This document shows positions 46,749 to 58,945 of a DNA stretch of 64,000 bases, in pieces. The notes below the pieces were generated by a model. That model ran no database searches. It was not told the DNA's origin and saw only the letters and a program-made list of their open reading frames with translations. A program made the translations under genes and the position numbers. How positions within the stretch are numbered: position 1 is the stretch's first letter; each line of letters starts with the position of its first letter. Source of the stretch: Punica granatum (Eukaryota > Streptophyta > Magnoliopsida > Myrtales > Lythraceae); contig NC_045133.1 in the NCBI RefSeq assembly GCF_007655135.1, positions 28,617,845-28,681,844 on the forward strand, written 5' to 3'.

Positions 46749-47258
46749 GGTGAAGAAAGAAGGCGATTATAGTGACATTTCATCCGCGTCTTACTGGGTT
46801 CCCTGCTTCTTTCTCTTAAGGGGATGAATAATATGATAGCTTAAAAAGGCCCTTTTTTTTTTCTTTTTCTTTTTTTGTGGGTTGGGGGGGAGTTCAGCAC
46901 ATGAGAAAGTTACTGTTCGTTGAAGCTCTGTTAGAAATTGCGAAATGGACCATTCGTGCACTAAAATTTAAATTTCCGTGTTCCATGAACTGTCTAATAG
47001 TTATAGTGGATGGCATTTAGCCGGGTCAGCTTACCTTACACGATGGATGGATGATAATTCAAGGTGCATATTTTGAATTCCGAGTTAGAGCGCCGCCTGC
47101 TAGTCCTGGTTTATTGTAAGCTGCTTGCCCGACTGAAACAGGAAGACCATAAATTTGGATTTTTATTCTCATCTTTTTAGTTATTGCTGTTTTTTCTTTT
47201 TGCAAACTTGTAGGGTATTGAAGTTTTCTCTTTAACTTCTGGAGCATTTGAAGGATTC
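45868..47258 (+). other. Intergenic region and likely 5' untranslated exons of the oxygenase-like gene
   Basis: Begins with the 3' untranslated region of the NAL1-like gene, then a (CT)n run near 46387-46405. A T/G homopolymer block follows (T at 46711-46727, G at 46728-46750). An acceptor-like 'ttgcaaacttgtag' at about 47200-47214 precedes the start codon at 47259, suggesting a spliced leader. Confidence 0.5.
46711..46750 (+). repeat. Homopolymer block T17 G23
   Basis: Seventeen T followed by about 23 G. Such a stretch is prone to sequencing and assembly error, so its length should not be trusted. Confidence 0.9.
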
Positions 47259-49640
47259 ATGGCAGGAAATGACCTGCCATCTTTGGGCCGTGTGAAGCTT
47301 GCAGATCTCATACCTTCTGAAGGTCTTGCTTCTGATTCGTACAAACTGTCAGTCTCAACTCTGTCTCAGTCACTCGCTCAATATTCTGCAGCAATTATTC
47401 AATTCTCATCTAGTGACGGGGCCCTTTTGAGATCTGGTTTAGATTCTGCCCGGCTCTACTTTCACCAGAGAGCATCATATCCCTCGAATGATATGATTCA
47501 TACCAACGATTCCCGAGAATGGTGCAAGACATCTGGCTACTATGCGGATCCTCAATTGTGGCAGGAAACTTATGACTATAGACCCGGACTGACACCTACA
47601 GAGCCCAACACCTTGGAATTCCCTCCTGGGGGTTTGCCTGACATATTTGCTCTGCTTGGGAAGGCAGCAAGAAATATCTTAGATGCCATCAGTTTTTATC
47701 TTAACTTGCGTAGCTCTCCATTCTCCGAGATTCTAGATAATGTTCCTCTGCGGAATCGAGAGATATCCTCTTCAGTGCTATCTGTTTGCTGTCATGCGAG
47801 GCCATCATTTCAGGGAGGTCAGCACCATAGTTTACCTCAGGATGAAGGCCAGTTGGTTATGTTCTCCGATAATGATCATCTAATGGATAAAAGTTTGATT
47901 ACTCTCATGAAGTCAGACAAAGCAGGTTTACATGTAAGAGACTTTCATGGTCGGTGGTTTCTTGTGGATGAGGATCTTGGTCCTCAAGAAGCAGTAGTGT
48001 TTCCTGGGCTTGCTCTTTACCAGGCGACAGCTGGCTATGTTAACCCAGCTCTTCTCAAAACAGAAATTAGTCACATGCAAGCTAATATGTATGGGCGGTG
48101 TTCCGTGGCTTTCAAACTCATGCCTAAGTCCATGACCAGTCTTAGCTGCTCAGAGATGAGGGCGGCTGGTCATGGTGTTGAAGCTCAGTTCCAACTTCCA
48201 GTACCTGTTGATGACTTCATGCAGAGGTCTCACCCAACTGATCAGCTCTTCAACCGCCATAGCCTCCAGGCTTTCACTTTCCCAACTGCCCAAGATGGTA
48301 TGGGCTACAGCTTTCTAGAATTGCTTAAAACTAATTTAAATGACTGAATGAAGATTGTTCTTTGGTCAATTGTCAGCATAGCAAATAGTCAGATATGACG
48401 CTAGAAACAAAGAATGAATATGAGGGGATCCATGGCCAAATGATAATTATTCTCTTTTTTCTTCTTTCCATAACTACATTAGAATATCTTTGATAGTTTC
48501 AATGAAAAATCAATGATCCCACTAATGCTGTTGCTCTTGCATTTCTGCATATCCTCATATAAATTTGTAGGTCATGCCAACCTAATAATAACAATAAATG
48601 TGTGTGGCCTGAAATGGAAATGAGATGGCAGTTTACTCCATTAAAGTGGTGAAATGCCTTAAGATAGATAATGTCTTGCTCTTTAAGTAGACCTACTTGA
48701 TGTTGGATATTTTTTGCTGCTTCTGTTTGCGAGTACTTCTTAGGAAAGAGCTTTTAACAGCAGGTCCTTGGATCGATGAAATGCTGGTACAGGATCTGTA
48801 AAGCCTGCACGGAGGAGGAAAAACAGCTCTAAGTGCAAACCGCTTCCGCCCTCCAAAAGGTTGCGGCTCGAAGCCCAGAGAGTCTTGAAGGAGAGAGTTC
48901 AGGATATTGCAGATAAGAGGGGCATCAAACTGAGGTTCTGTAACTTGAAGGACTGTGAGAGTCATGTTCACTCATTGGATAGCCCCTGCGCCACGACGCG
49001 CATTGAAATCGGGTGGCCGCCAGGAGTTCCATTTGTTCATCCTCATGATCTGCCCAATAAAGCAAAGGTCGAATTTCTTAAAGCATATGAACCTGGGTGG
49101 ACTGAAACGAATGACACCGAGTTAAGTCTCACTGAGCCTGGTCAGACCAATCAACACACGGCAAACTGTGACAGTAAGATGCTTTTCATCTCTGTTTTGT
49201 TTTTTCCTTAAGGTACTTAGTTTTTTTAGATCATCAAATTCAATGTTATTATGGTTCTAGCTTCTTAATCCTGCGATTCTTTCCAGTTTTTCGTTTTTGT
49301 AGTGGTAATATCCCAAGCATGCTGTATATGTTTAGGACCATCAATTATCGGATGCTCAAATGTCTGTGTAACTAAGGATGTTTCATATTACAACAATATG
49401 GTCTGATGTTCATAAGGCAGCAAATCCATACCGTATTGCTGACAGTGTGAAGATTAGGATATGCTTCATTTGTCTGTAATTCTGTTTGTTCTTGTCCCGT
49501 CACTTTTTCTTTAGAAGAGAGTATGCATTTATATGCATGTCTATGGTAATCACTTGGATTTTCTTCGTACTTGTGGCCAGCTTCAATTACTTGACTGCCT
49601 GGCGACGTCAAACAAACTTCTCTTTGAGGCGGTCTGGATA
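47259..49640 (+). CDS. 2OG-Fe(II) oxygenase-like protein (3' end of model unresolved)
   Basis: Exon 1 is 47259-48297 (donor GATG|GTATGG) and exon 2 is 48793-49173 (acceptor GGTACAG, donor GACA|GTAAGA); the frame is kept between them. The likely last short exon begins after the acceptor GGCCAG at 49582 and would add only a few residues (about 477 aa in all), but this end is uncertain. The fold resembles plant 2-oxoglutarate dioxygenases: HLMDKSLITLMKSDKAGLHV (about 207-226), VVFPGLALYQATAGYV, and an RxS pair, R280-C-S282, where 2OG is normally bound. The metal site is unusual, with H207-L-M-D210 where H-x-D is normal. A basic C-terminal region follows (KPARRRKNSSKCKPLPPSKR), then TRIEIGWPPGVPFVHP. 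Function is unknown to me; catalytic activity cannot be assumed. Confidence 0.75.
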
Positions 49641-49653
49641 AGCTGACCACTCC

Positions 49654-49986
49654 TTGGGATTCTTAAATGGCCTGACAAATTCACTGCTACAGTTTTATGA
49701 TTTGCTGTGCAAGCACAAAGACCTGCCGAAGTTCATTGAACTACCAAGAAATCCCCTTGTCATGTCCAACCCTCTGTATGTTTCTTCTGTCACGAAGATT
49801 TATCATGAAATGAAACTGGAAAGCCATCTGAAATCATCTGGTGTTTGGTCAAAAGCGTTGAAGAAGTCCTTGTCCTTTGGACTCCTTGGTGAACGATGGA
49901 AGGCAATTTTTTTGGATGCCTCTTGTGGTCACCTCGATGCTAAAGAGTCATACAGTTCTGTTAAAATTATTATCGAGTGTATTTGA
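49654..49986 (+). other. Open frame of 110 codons downstream of the oxygenase-like gene
   Basis: Reads MGFLNGLTNSLLQFYDLLCK and later PRNPLVMSNPLYVSSVTKIY. Composition is plausible for coding but I recognise no family. It may be part of the 3' untranslated region, a decayed gene piece, or an alternative last exon. No splice link to its neighbours could be established. Confidence 0.25.
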
Positions 49987-50497
49987 GGAGTATGCAGTTT
50001 CACGAATGTGTAAATAAAGTAAAAGAATAAATTTTCTCTTTGGCATCAGGGCGTACTTACCTACTAAATGTTGTACGGACAAACTTGCGGTATTCTGGAA
50101 GCAGAACCTTAAACCAACAGAACCTAAACCTATGGCATACAGTTGATGGCCTTAATTATATATATATATATATATCATAGTCACCAACCACATACAAGTC
50201 GAATGTCTCCAGGCTACTGAGAAAGACTCCTTCAATGTTAATTAAGAACTGCAGCCTTTCGAAGTGTCTGCAACGATTAGTTTACAATACTTATGAACCT
50301 TTCGAAACTGCAGCACTCCTGCTTGTTCCATCCATGCCATGCCACACATCCAGGCGACAGAGCTCTGCGAATAAAATCTTGCAGTCAACCCAAAGCGTGC
50401 TGGGGGTACCTTTAAGATGCAATGCTGCTGCTCTTGAAACACTAGGTTCGGTAGACACCACCCTTTCATATTATCCAACGAGAAATGGGATCATTGG

Positions 50498-52308
50498 TCA
50501 AGGACGAAATGGCGGTGGCTGGTTCTCAAAAGGCAACTCAATAGGTGTTGCGTTACCATAGAATTCTTCCAAGTTGTAGAAAGCTCTCTGTTGAGGAAGA
50601 AATATGTGGATAACTACGTCACCTGATGATGATGTAAGAAAGCATGAGACAAAACCTCATTAAGAAACACTAGTATTTTTTTTTTTTATAAGTATTAAGA
50701 AACACTAGTGAGTAAGCGGAACTGAGAGAAATAAATCAAGGGCGGGCCCCTCCAGTTCATCTATAAACAAAAAACAGTCAAAAGCAAAGCAGATACTCTC
50801 CAATAATGCCTTCCACTGGCACATGAAGAAAATGAGCTTGCCAAATTGACTTGAAGAATCAGCAAAGTTACCAAAGTCTAATAAAGTCCATGAGTTGGGC
50901 TTCGTGTCCCCAGATGGAACTTTCCCATACTGGTTCTCTGCTAAATCTCTGATTCTTGACCTGCATTGCGAATTGAGAGCATTAATGCGCGAGAGGGGCA
51001 AGGAAAAGTCAATTCGATTCGGTACCACTACCAGTTCATGCAAATAAAGCGTAAACAAGAAGGTTTGGAGATATCATAAGCCTACTATACCCAATGGCAT
51101 CTATCTGCGGCCGAGAAAATGCAGTTGCAATGATGAAGAAGCGAGTCCAATATACCAATGGCTTCACGAAGAGTACTCTAATATCTGCAGCCTTTACCTC
51201 ACTGGCGACCTTCGCCATGGCAACAGCAACTGCAAAGACAGGCAAGTATAAATGTCCAATCCACTAACATAATGAGCTTGCTGCAAAATGCTACACAAAC
51301 GACTGGAATGCATAAAGATGATCCATCTATGGCCTTGGATGAAGTCAAGCCAAGAGGGGAAGTTTTCTGCCATCAATAGCAGCCATCAACCACTTCTTCT
51401 TTGATGATAAACTTTTACAGATCCACCGATTAAGATATAGATAGGAATTAGGATGTCCATCAGAACTGAACTGAACTGAACTGAACTGAACTGAATTGAA
51501 TTTAAACACTCAGCCACATAATAGTATCAGCTCTGACAGAAAGTAGAGAAATGTTTGTTCAACAATATATGATATATTATCAGAGGAGAGGACGAACTTA
51601 CAAGATAAGCTTTCGGCATCATCATCAACTTCAGCACTTGGAGACTTTTTGTCACTTCTACTAAAGACCACTTTTCCGTACTTGTCAAACAGCTTATCGT
51701 ACATCTGGTCTGTATCGTCTTCTTCGTTCAGATTCTATGAAATGCATGCATATAAATAATTAACATATGCATTCAAGACAAACATCCAAAAATAAGCCCA
51801 AAAAAAAAAACCATCATGTAATGCAATCGTATGTTCTTGTGGATTGAAATCTGACACTTTTTATTTGATCAAAATGCCAAATCTTTTCTTTTTCCTCCCC
51901 TCCCCGAGTGAAGGCGTAAATTCGCACAAGGTGAATTTAATGATCCGAAATGACTATGAGCAAGCACGACATGACGATGAAGATTAATGAATGGTATCAA
52001 TAATAATTATAATATCATCTTACAGAGAAGAAGCTGTCTTCGGCTCCCCTGCCTGAAGCTGAAGCGCGAGGAGCGTGTTGCTTCCGGTGCCGGAGGTTGA
52101 GGCTGAAGATACCGAGGGTGGACTTCCTCCAAGAAGAGGTCGGGAATGTCCGTTGAGGCCCATCAAAGCGGCTCCGCATTCGCATCAAGTACTTTCCCCG
52201 TGCAGGCGACGCAGACTGGAAACAACAGGAGGAGGGGCAGAAGCCGCCGGAAGACTGAGCTCCGGCGTAAATTCCACCGGCAGCGGATAAGATTGGGGCC
52301 GCTGTCAT
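50498..52308 (-). CDS. Iojap/RsfS ribosomal silencing factor, probably plastid (5 exons)
   Basis: Minus-strand exons are 52308-52024, 51734-51602, 51229-51091, 50960-50872 and 50622-50498. They total 771 nt (256 aa plus stop), with every intron phase consistent. The N-terminal 95 residues are rich in Ser, Arg and Ala with few acidic residues, as in a chloroplast transit peptide. The RsfS/DUF143 domain follows (about 118-240), with AKVASEVKAADIRVLFVKPL, VYWTRFFIIATAFSRPQIDA, DTKPNSWTLLDFGDVVVHIF and QRAFYNLEEFYGNATPIELP. Iojap-type proteins bind ribosomal protein L14 of the large subunit and block subunit joining; maize iojap mutants are striped from plastid ribosome loss. The protein ends PFENQPPPFRP. 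It is convergent with the oxygenase-like gene. The first in-frame ATG was chosen. Confidence 0.95.
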
Positions 52309-52558
52309 TCCTCCCTGTTTCGGTTTTTACTTTGTAATATATTGTAGGGAGGGAGCAGAGTTGGGATTGAATGGAGACCGGAAGATCTTTCCGCTCTCAG
52401 AAGAAGACGAAGGAGGAGGAGAAAGAGGAAGAAGATAAAGTCGTAGCCGTCGTACTGGCCTAGTCCCGCAGTGGAGGGAGGGAGGAGCCCACCTTCTTAA
52501 TCCGCCGGCGGGGGCCTAGCGTGGATGGGGCAGCAGGAAGAAGAAGAAGTGAGCAGGC

Positions 52559-52596
52559 CCATCCATCCATCCATCCATCCGTCCGTCCGTCCGTCC
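52559..52596 (+). repeat. CCAT/CCGT tetranucleotide repeat
   Basis: A (CCAT)n run passes directly into (CCGT)n, indicating spread of a substitution through the repeat by slippage. It lies about 250 bp upstream of the Iojap start codon. Confidence 0.85.
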
Positions 52597-52725
52597 AATC
52601 CATTCCATAATTATTATATTATATTATAATTTAACTGGAGGCCCCATCCAATCCCAAAGCCCAGCACTATGGAAAAGGCTTTTCGATTGGTTCGTTCATC
52701 TCTCACGCCGGATCATATCATATTA

Positions 52726-53648
52726 TGTCATGTTTGGTAGCAGGGAATCCGAACTCCGATTCCTGATCAATTACGGATGGAATTCGGTTTCCTGCATTTG
52801 GTACACCGTCATCCGAATAGATGGGTTATCAATCCTGAATCAATCCGTTAGTTCGATTCCCTATAAAGCTGTGCGCAATCACCATTCCTGACGCATGCAG
52901 CAATAGAAAAGAAACTGTAATGACTACTTTACCCCTTCTTGCATATCAAATTTTCACTTTATTGCCACCAGCCCTTTCCCCTTTTCGTTCATCAAGAGCG
53001 ACAGCAGCGCCGCCGTCGCCTCCACCGATGTATCTTTTCTCCGACGACCTTCGTTCTTCTGCTTCCCGATGAATCTGCGGGCAGTGGCCTCAAATCTGAC
53101 CTCGAAAAAGCAAACTTTTAGCCTCGTCGCTGTCAGAAAGAAACAATAAGCCAGAGAAGGAGGTTTGTGATAGAGAGAAAGAGGGCTGCGAGAGAGAGAG
53201 AGAGAGAGAGGAGACTGCAATAACGTTGAGGTCGGAGGTTGATGGGGAAGGTAGGCGTCGGTGGAGGGCATAGGCACGAGGTCGAATCAGAAAAGGGGTT
53301 CACCATCTAGGTTTTGACACAGAACAGAAAAAAAAATGATTATTATTTTATTTTGGGATATTTTTAATTTATTTGAGATTTATTTTTCCTTCTGATATTT
53401 GAGTTCTATAATTTCTTTAAGAAAAAAAGTTTTATAATTTCATTGAAATTGATATTACATTTGTTTATTTTTTAATTTTAATGAGGGATAATTTAGTCAT
53501 TTTAATTTATATCCTTCTCATTCTTTGTTAATTCCTTATATTTCATTCAGTGTTACCAAACGATGATATTTCTCTTACTATTCCCTTTACTCATCTATTA
53601 TATTCATTACTGATTCCCTATTTCCATCCATAGCTACCAAACATGTCA
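52726..53648. mobile_element. PIF/Harbinger (Tourist-like) non-autonomous element
   Basis: The left end is TGTCATGTTTGGTAGCAGG and the right, reverse complemented, TGACATGTTTGGTAGCTATG. TTA occurs at 52723-52725 and 53649-53651, the standard 3-bp target of this superfamily. The interior includes an (AG)n tract near 53190-53211 and no transposase. It sits about 420 bp upstream of the Iojap gene start. Confidence 0.85.
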
Positions 53649-53779
53649 TTATATTATATCCAATTATTGTTCGCTGGTCTTGGGCTGGTCTGAGCTTCTT
53701 GCTCAGAATTAATAAATCAATCAGTCAAAGTAGTACGTTGCAATGCATACATAGAGAGGGATTATATATATAAAGTTAT

Positions 53780-54445
53780 ATCCCACTCTATTAAATAAGG
53801 GTAAAATCATAAATGTATAGTAAATTAGTATGTTATATAGAAATTAAATAATATTAATTATTATTACAATTAAAAAATTCAAGAGAAATATTAAAGAAGA
53901 ATTCTAATCACTTATTGTTATTTCACAAGCAATTGCTATCTTATTAGTAAATAAATATACTAAATTGTAAAGACCTTAAGAAATATTGAACTTTACTCAA
54001 TTAATTTTTATAATAATTATTAGCCCGAAACGTTGAATTAAGTAAATCTCTCATCAAACTGATTAGTCATTTTATCAAAAATTATTAAAATTTACTAAAC
54101 TTAATATATCAAACATGAGTGAGAAAAACAATTGCGGATACATAACGTCAAAATTTTATAGACTATGATTATATTAATCTTTCATTTATAATAAACTAGC
54201 TAGGAATTTTTTTTTGAATTTTATAATTATTTTCATAAAAGTTGAATCGATAATTGAGATCATGTCTAGCTTATGAGCTCTTAATTAATATTATCTAGCG
54301 TGAGTATGAAATTTTTACAGTCTAAGAATAATTTTTCTATTTTCTATATATTAATTAAATTATAAATAATAATTGTATCAACATCTAATGTTTCTTAATA
54401 ATTTTTTATAAAATCCGTGCAACACATGGGTTGAATAGCATACTC
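53780..54445 (+). mobile_element. Helitron-like remnant
   Basis: The 3' side reads ATCCGTGCAACACATGGG then TTGAATAGCATACT. This is the well-known plant Helitron form of a short hairpin (CCGTG...CATGG) followed by about 12 nt and a CTAGT-like end, here decayed to CTCC. The 5' side is proposed at TCCCACTCTATTAAATAAGG. AT-rich and non-coding. Confidence 0.4.
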
Positions 54446-55436
54446 CTTATATATTTATTTACCATAATTAATAAATAAACCAGTTGAAGCTGAAGGTGGA
54501 TATTGGGTTGGAAGAAAGTAATGGTCCAAGGAGGCCATTTTCTTTCTTTTTTAATTATTATTATTATTATTATTATTATTATTTTTGGGCTTTGTCCAAT
54601 TCGGATGGGCAGCATGTCCCCCGCCGCTATTCCCTTTTATCGGCATCGATCTATTGGGGTCATCGCATGCACGCAGTTTCATGATTCGTAGTAGAAATTG
54701 TACTCTTTATTATTATTTATTTTTGCTTGGAATGATAAATCACATGGAAGTGGGTTTATGTATGGAGTAAGGTTTCATAACCAAAGCTAAGTACGCATGT
54801 CACGTAGGGAGTAAATTCAGTTTCTCTCGAGAATTGGGTGTACACTTTCAGTAAAAGTGATATACACAAGTAACGGGTAATTGTTTCTTCTTTTGATTTT
54901 CTTTATAATTCTCATTCTCATTGACTAAAAGGGTAATAATTAGCACTCAAGGCACAAACCAAAGTGTTTATTTTTGACTAAGTTAATTCACGTGTCCGAT
55001 ACACGTATTTAAAGTCTTAAAAGTTAAAACAACAACTATCAGATTTTATTTGTTTTCATTAATGCTAAATTTTCAAAAATTACACAAATTTATAATTAAA
55101 AAAATATGTATATACATTTAAGCATATATTTATTCATAATTTTTTTCAATTATTTAGTATATAAGATAATTATTAAATTTTCATTGGGCTTATACGGACT
55201 TATGACTATATCCACTTAAAAGCTCAACCTAATAAGTGTTGGTATCTAAGTTTCATATAAATTCATGGTTATTCTTCGTTTTTTTTCATGTGAGATTATA
55301 ATTTCCAACAATAATTTTATATAATGGGATATTTTATAGAAAATTGGAAATAAAAAATTCAAATATGCATAGGTTAATTACCGGAACAAACTCAAACTAA
55401 GCACATTCTAATAATATTAGCACAAACTTTTTTCAT
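54446..55436. other. AT-rich intergenic DNA
   Basis: Contains an (ATT)n tract near 54556-54582 and no recognisable gene or element boundary. Confidence 0.5.
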
Positions 55437-56525
55437 TTGCATAAAATACATCAACTTTCGATTTTGCATTACTAGCACAACATCGATTGCCCCACTAATT
55501 TTGATGGGATTGTTGATGTGCACTTGACAGTACCACATGGTTCATAGTGGTTGTTCAAATAGGCCAACAAAAAGATTTTTTCAATAAAGATATCTTCTAA
55601 TATAAAAAAAAGAAAAGAAAAAATCTAATTATGAAGGAAGAGGAGTGGGGGCAGATGGTGGAGGCCTTGCTCGTGGCCACCATTCCCAATTGGGTCACTA
55701 GCGTCCTTAGTGGTTGCCTGCGACCCTACAGGGGCGGTAACGGCCACCCGGCAGTTGAGATTTACAAAAAGAAAAAAGAAAAAAAAAAGAATTTGAGAAA
55801 AAGGACGAAGAGAGGGACGATGGTGGGACCCTCACTGGCGACTACGATCCCCAATCAGTAGATCACCATCCTAGAAGGGGGTGGTGGCTACTGGCGACAA
55901 CATATGTTTTCGGCAACCCGATTGGGTGGTGGTGGCCGTCGGTAAGGCTCCCACAATCGACCACCCTCTTCCTCTTTGGGGTTGACATGAAACTTTCTAT
56001 CTTTATGGTTGACACAGAAAATTCTGTTCCAAGATTTCGCCTCTTGACCTTAAGACGACAAGCCCTATCTCAATGTACATCTCTAGTCTTTCCGTCTCAA
56101 GCTCGTCGATAAATTTGTCTATATTTTATACTAAAGTTGTTTCTTCTTCAAAACACTGTTTTCTTATAGTGCCTTTTCTTGAATTTTATTTTTTTTATAT
56201 CGCGGTTGTCTGAGCCTTGTCGAAGGTTACCATTGCCCTTTTAGAGTCACCAATAACCACTGAGACTGTCTACGGCCTCAATTGGGGTGGTGGCGGCTGC
56301 CAGCTACGTCCCTTCCATTGACCACCTCTCCTATCCTTCACATTTAAGGTTTTGAATTTTGTTTTTCTTTTTTAAAGTTTTCAAGCCCATTAGGTCATAT
56401 TCCATGAGTGACATGGCATTTAAGGGTGTCGCATAAGTAAAATCCATATAAAGTAACGAGAAAACTGGTATCGTACGAAATATGATATAAATCGAAAGTT
56501 AGTGCATTTTTAGCTTTATCCATGC
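55437..56525. mobile_element. Long-TIR MITE with GC-rich core
   Basis: The left arm contains 'ataaaatacatcaactttcg' and the reverse complement of the right arm contains 'ctaaaaatgcactaactttcg', followed by 'atttatatcat'. The arms resemble those of 30008-30460. The core has GC-rich blocks (about 55640-55960 and 56220-56330) with 'ccaattgggtcactagcg'. Borders are approximate. Confidence 0.55.
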
Positions 56526-56879
56526 TCACGGATGTTAATTGGGTTTGCAAGTCCCATACAATCATGGCACCAGTTTTTGAGTTATGAATTAATTAATGAA
56601 CTATCCTTTGCTACCAAAAAGAAAAAGTTTATACTAATATTGATAAAATATGTAAAGTTTAATTTTTTAATAAACTCTTTTTCATAAAAAATGTGATAAT
56701 TTAAAATTTTAATTAAAATAATGTATTATGTTTTGGAAAATTCATTTTCAGGTGAAAAAAAGTACTAAAATTCTTCAAATATATTAAGTGTTTGTGTTAT
56801 TGAGAGTATAATAAATTTATTAAGACAAATATAAGCATAAATATGTAAAATTGAGGACCTACCCCTATTAAAGTTCTTA

Positions 56880-56945
56880 CAACCTGATCTTTATTTTTAT
56901 TGTATACTAAAGATTGCACCCGTGCTACGCAAAAGATTATTAAAT
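56880..56945 (-). mobile_element. Helitron-like 3' end remnant
   Basis: The minus strand reads TTGCGTAGCACGGGTGCAAT followed by CTTTAGTATA, resembling a decayed Helitron 3' hairpin and end. Only the end is visible. Confidence 0.3.
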
Positions 56946-57079
56946 TAATAATAAATTAATTAAAGAGTTGTAAGTGGAATAATAAATTTATTCAAGCATC
57001 TATATTTTTTTATGCATGGTTTGCTTAATTGTGCATCATTATAAATGTTTCCTTTTTTTTTTTTACAAAATATAGCAAA

Positions 57080-58755
57080 GAAGCGCCGTAAAATCCTACG
57101 AGTTTGAACTTTTCTAAATCTCAATTTTATAAGTTTCATTTTGAAATTTTCAGTCCGATAACACTTGCTCTATAGCTCAATTTTGGTCACATTCGTAGTT
57201 ACGCGTTACAGAGCTACTGATGTGGACTTAACACCATCAAATTTAAAATTCAAAATAATAAAAAAATAAATTAAAAAATCAAATAAAAAGATAGAACCAC
57301 CCACCTCTTCGGCCTAGGCGGTCGTCGAGGGTGGGGGCCCTCGCTGGCTACGCCCTCCCCCGACACAAGATAGCCAGGGAATGACAATATATCTTGCTGG
57401 GAGGGAGGGTACGTCGGAAGGGGTCCTTCGATCCAGTCTTTCCTTGAGCGGGGGGGTGGTAGGGTAGATTGGGGGGCTCCTCTACTCGCCAAGCAAGCCC
57501 CCTATCGACCTCATGGGAAGCCCTGAAGCTCTCTGGTGAGATTTTCGGTATGGAGCGGTGGTCGGAAAGGAAGCACCCCCACCCACTCATATCTCGTCAC
57601 CCCTCTCTTCTCTCTCTTAAGCCCCATAGCGACCTCATCATAAGCCCTGAAGCCCTCCGGCGAGATTGCCGACATGGAGGGGTGGCCGAAAAGGAAGCAC
57701 CCCTATCCACTCGGATCTGGTCATCCCCTCTCTTCTCTCTCTTGGGGGGGGGGGGGGGGGGGTTAAGGGTGTAGCAGATCAAGGGGCTCCTCTACTCGCC
57801 ACGCAAGCCCTTGACAACCTCATCGAAAGCCTTGAAGCCCCTCGATGAGATTGCCAAGATGGAGGGGTGGCCGGAAAGGTAGCACCCCCCACCCCCTAGG
57901 ATTTGGTCACCCCTCTCTTCTCTCTCTATCGACTTGGCTTGAATTGGGTTGATCAGGGTCCATTGGAATTTGAAATACGAAGTACACAGTAAAAAAAATA
58001 AGGTTTCAGACAAAAAAGGAAAAACTTATAAATAAATAATTGTTTAATTACTTATTTGAAGAAAGTGTGTTTGACAATATTGATGATGATATATGTATGT
58101 AGAAATCCCAAATATGCAATCTCAAAAAGTAATATTAAGTTGTTTTAATTTTATTCAATTTGTTGTTATTTTTTATGATAATACAAAAGCATATATTATT
58201 TACATAATACATCATTATGGTTGTAGCGAAAGGATCATCTGCACCCACTAACTCTCAGAGTCCAGTATTGTCACTGGTGGGCGGAAACGGAGACCCCCAA
58301 TTTGGTCCACTCCCTCTTCAATAGAGAGAAAGGGAGGGAGAAGGGAGGACTACATCGGGGGAAGGGGTTTTTGGTCTTTTGGCCTCCCTCCCTCCATATG
58401 AACCCCCCTACCCGGGGCGATATGGTCCTTCTTTCTCCACCTTTCTCTCCGGCCATCCCCCGTTCTAATCCCCTTGTCCTTTTTCTTAATTTTAATTTTA
58501 ATTTTTTGATTCTTTTAAGTTTTGTTGTGGTTTTATTTTCAGTCAGTTATGAATTGTCATGTGGACGATTAACAACCAACTTAGACATATTTTACAGTAT
58601 TAAGTCCACATTAGCATCTTCAGAATGGTCGGCTATGAATGTGACCAAAAGTGTACTATGAAGCAAACGTTATAGAGCTAAAAATTTCAATATGACACAT
58701 ATAGGATTGAAGTTCAAAAAAGTCAAACTTATAGAATTTCCATTGTGATTCTCCC
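57080..58755. mobile_element. Long-TIR element with GC-rich tandem core
   Basis: The left arm (about 57100-57240) includes 'tttataagtttcattttgaaa' and 'caattttggtcacattcgtag'. The right arm (about 58590-58740), reverse complemented, includes 'tctataagtttgacttttttg' and 'cacttttggtcacattcatag'. Between them is a tandem array (57475-57930) and TC/GA-rich DNA. No transposase; borders approximate. Confidence 0.6.
57475..57930 (+). repeat. Three degenerate tandem units of about 140-155 bp
   Basis: Units start near 57475, 57615 and 57780. Each runs from 'cgacctcat..aagccctgaagc' through 'gagattgccgacatggaggggtgg' to 'tcacccctctcttctctctc'. The second and third are separated by a G18 run near 57745-57762. 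Confidence 0.8.
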
Positions 58756-58760
58756 ATTTA

Positions 58761-58763
<3 letters not shown>

Positions 58764-58800
<37 letters not shown>
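58764..58800. repeat. (TA)n microsatellite
   Basis: About 18 TA units just right of the long-TIR element. Confidence 0.85.
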
Positions 58801-58804
<4 letters not shown>

Positions 58805-58945
58805 GCATGAAGACGTCCATACAGCTAGTTCGATGCCTGTGCTATGAACTAAAACTTTGGATAAACTTATTGGTTGAAACAAATTAATGTAATATTATAT
58901 AATTAAATTATATAAAATTTTAGTTTTCTATTAGGTTTGGTTTTT

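Noticed and set aside
42957..49640. Possibility that NAL1-like and oxygenase-like genes are one transcript
   Set aside because: The NAL1-like frame ends with a clear stop and a 3' region, and the second gene has its own CT-rich leader and start.
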